From the NCBI RefSeq assembly GCF_001654915.1, contig NZ_LXEQ01000003.1: a stretch of DNA of 64,000 nt; one strand, written 5' to 3'. Of the stretch, positions 62,683 through 64,000 are shown one piece after another (within the stretch, counting starts at the first letter, position 1; each line of letters opens with the position of its first letter). The DNA is from Buttiauxella ferragutiae. GTDB taxonomy: Bacteria; Pseudomonadota; Gammaproteobacteria; Enterobacterales; Enterobacteriaceae. Made by a program: the position numbers and the translations under genes. A model generated the notes under the pieces. It ran no database searches. It was not told the DNA's origin and saw only the letters and a list, made by a program, of their open reading frames with translations.

Positions 62683-63837
62683 ATGAGCGAAACCCAATCT
62701 GCCTGTCTTTCCGGCACATCAACCTGGACTGAAAAAGAGATCCGCCAACAACCGGCAAGCTGGATCCAGTCACTAAAAAATATTGGCCATCAACGTAGCA
62801 ACATCGACGCGTTCCTGGCGCCTTTGTTACAAAACACCTCATTAAAAATCATCCTGACGGGTGCAGGAACCTCCGCGTTTATTGGCGACATTATTACGCC
62901 ATGGCTTTCGCACCACACCGGGAAAAACTTTGTTGCCGTGCCGACCACCGACCTCGTGACCAATCCGGTGGACTATTTAACCGAGCAAGAGCCGACGCTA
63001 CTGGTTTCGTTTGCACGCTCAGGCAACAGCCCAGAAAGCGTGGCGGCGGTCGATTTAGTCAACCAGGTCGTGAAGGATTGTTACCATCTGGTCATCACCT
63101 GTAACGAAGCCGGCAGCCTGTATCAAAACGCGGCGACCAGTGGCAATTCGCTGGCATTGTTGATGCCACCAGAAACCCACGACCGCGGTTTCGCGATGAC
63201 CAGCAGCATTACCACCATGATGGCGAGTTGCCTTGCGGTGTTTGCGCCCGATGTCATCAACAGCGCCACTTTCCAGGATGTTGCCGAACGCTGCGAGCAA
63301 ATTATTGCCTCGCAATGCGACCTTAGCGAAAGCGTATTTGGCGACCTCCCTTTCAAACGCATCGTGTACCTCGGCAGTGGGGGTTTACAAGGTGTGGCAC
63401 GTGAATCCGCGCTGAAAGTTCTGGAGCTAACGGCAGGAAAATTAGCCGCGTTTTATGACTCCCCAACGGGTTTCCGCCACGGTCCAAAATCGCTGGTCAA
63501 TAACGAAACGTTAGTCGTGGTCTTTGTCTCAAGCCACCCGTACACACGCCAGTACGATCTCGATTTACTGGCTGAACTGCGTCGTGATCAACAGGCGCTA
63601 CGCGTTGTGGCTATCTGCGCTTCACCGTGTCCAGAAGTCGAAGCCGGGCCGCACATCTGGCTGCCCCCTTCCCGCGATTTTATCGATGTCGAGCAGGCTT
63701 TCTGCTTCCTGATGTATGCCCAGATTTTCGCACTGACCGAATCAATCAAAGCAGGCATTACCCCTGACACGCCATCTGCCACCGGCACGGTTAACCGTGT
63801 TGTGAAAGGTGTGATTATTCATCCGTGGAAAGGCTGA
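62683..63837 (+). CDS. agaS: Galactosamine-6-phosphate deaminase/isomerase AgaS
   Basis: 384 residues, two SIS domains. LTGAGTSAFIGDIITPWL, VSFARSGNSPESVAAVDLVN and LGSGGLQGVARESALKVLEL are the typical phosphosugar-binding loops. It converts galactosamine-6-P to tagatose-6-P with loss of ammonia. Followed by kbaY. Confidence 0.95.
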   Translation: MSETQSACLSGTSTWTEKEIRQQPASWIQSLKNIGHQRSNIDAFLAPLLQNTSLKIILTGAGTSAFIGDIITPWLSHHTGKNFVAVPTTDLVTNPVDYLTEQEPTLLVSFARSGNSPESVAAVDLVNQVVKDCYHLVITCNEAGSLYQNAATSGNSLALLMPPETHDRGFAMTSSITTMMASCLAVFAPDVINSATFQDVAERCEQIIASQCDLSESVFGDLPFKRIVYLGSGGLQGVARESALKVLELTAGKLAAFYDSPTGFRHGPKSLVNNETLVVVFVSSHPYTRQYDLDLLAELRRDQQALRVVAICASPCPEVEAGPHIWLPPSRDFIDVEQAFCFLMYAQIFALTESIKAGITPDTPSATGTVNRVVKGVIIHPWKG

Positions 63838-63849
63838 GAGGATTACAAC

Positions 63850-64000
63850 ATGAGTATTATTTCCACTAAATATCTTCTGCAAGATGCGCAGGCCCGAGGC
63901 TACGCCGTACCTGCGTTTAATATTCATAACGCCGAAACTATCCAGGCGATTCTGGAAGTCTGCAAAGAGATGCAGTCTCCGGTCATTCTTGCGGGCACGC
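63850..64000 (+). CDS. kbaY: Tagatose-1,6-bisphosphate aldolase KbaY (partial, window edge)
   Basis: Only the first 50 residues are in the window: MSIISTKYLLQDAQARGYAV, PAFNIHNAETIQAILEV. This is the class II aldolase start (PAFN-H-N). It continues past 64000. It starts 12 nt after agaS and pairs with KbaZ. Confidence 0.95.
   Translation, partial: MSIISTKYLLQDAQARGYAVPAFNIHNAETIQAILEVCKEMQSPVILAGT

Overview
The window is chromosomal DNA from a member of the Enterobacteriaceae. From about 25 kb onward the gene content and order match the Escherichia coli ygjR-to-kbaY region closely. I cannot name the genus. The differences from my recollection of E. coli K-12 (no tdc operon between cyuP and rnpB, a LysR/MFS pair where prlF-yhaV would be, a complete agaVWEF-agaA set, and a leuX-type tRNA beside ygjR) point to a relative such as Buttiauxella, Kluyvera, Enterobacter or Citrobacter rather than to E. 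coli itself.

Region 1 (1-1980) holds two tandem paralogous HTH regulators, each preceded by the same pair of palindromic operators, and a divergent Ner/Nlp-like regulator. It looks like the end of an older integrated element. Region 2 (about 1981-23060) is a P4/CP4-type genomic island in the 3' end of a tRNA-Leu(CAA) gene. It has a tyrosine integrase next to the tRNA, a long direct repeat of the tRNA 3' end plus its terminator at the far end, and an AlpA regulator and YfjI-type ATPase as core genes. Its conserved E. coli-type cassette is EcsC, DUF905, YafZ/YfjQ, ArdB-type antirestriction, RadC/YeeS, YeeT, CbeA antitoxin, CbtA toxin, DUF5983, DUF957 and DUF4942. Its defence-like cargo is an unidentified protein, an FRG-domain gene broken by a stop codon, an IS3 remnant, and a Mod/Res restriction-modification pair overlapping by 4 nt. 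Just outside the tRNA lies a second candidate defence pair, an HNH nuclease overlapping a SAM methyltransferase.

Region 3 (25-45 kb) is conserved core: ygjR, the manganese/pH-responsive alx with its yybP-ykoY leader, sstT, ygjV, the hexuronate regulon (uxaCA, exuT, exuR), yqjA-mzrA, the yqjCDEK envelope genes, yqjF, yqjG, yhaH, yhaJ/yhaK/yhaL and the cysteine-use pair cyuA-cyuP. Region 4 (45-54 kb) holds an OLD-like ATPase, an unusual array of seven near-identical hairpins, rnpB, and the galactarate/glucarate genes garPLRK with divergent garD. Region 5 (54-64 kb) has a LysR regulator and drug-type MFS transporter, then the N-acetylgalactosamine system agaR / kbaZ-agaVWEF-agaA / agaS-kbaY, with clear AgaR-type operators. 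The window ends inside kbaY.

Several parts act together. Hexuronates enter by ExuT and are processed by UxaC and UxaA under ExuR and probably CRP. Galactarate enters by GarP, is dehydrated by GarD, cleaved by GarL, reduced by GarR and phosphorylated by GarK. N-acetylgalactosamine enters by AgaVWEF, is deacetylated by AgaA, deaminated by AgaS, and cleaved after phosphorylation by KbaY with KbaZ. The most unusual items are the twin-operator regulator duplication, the amplified hairpin array at 46.65-46.92 kb, the HNH-methyltransferase pair, and the island cargo between AlpA and the integrase.
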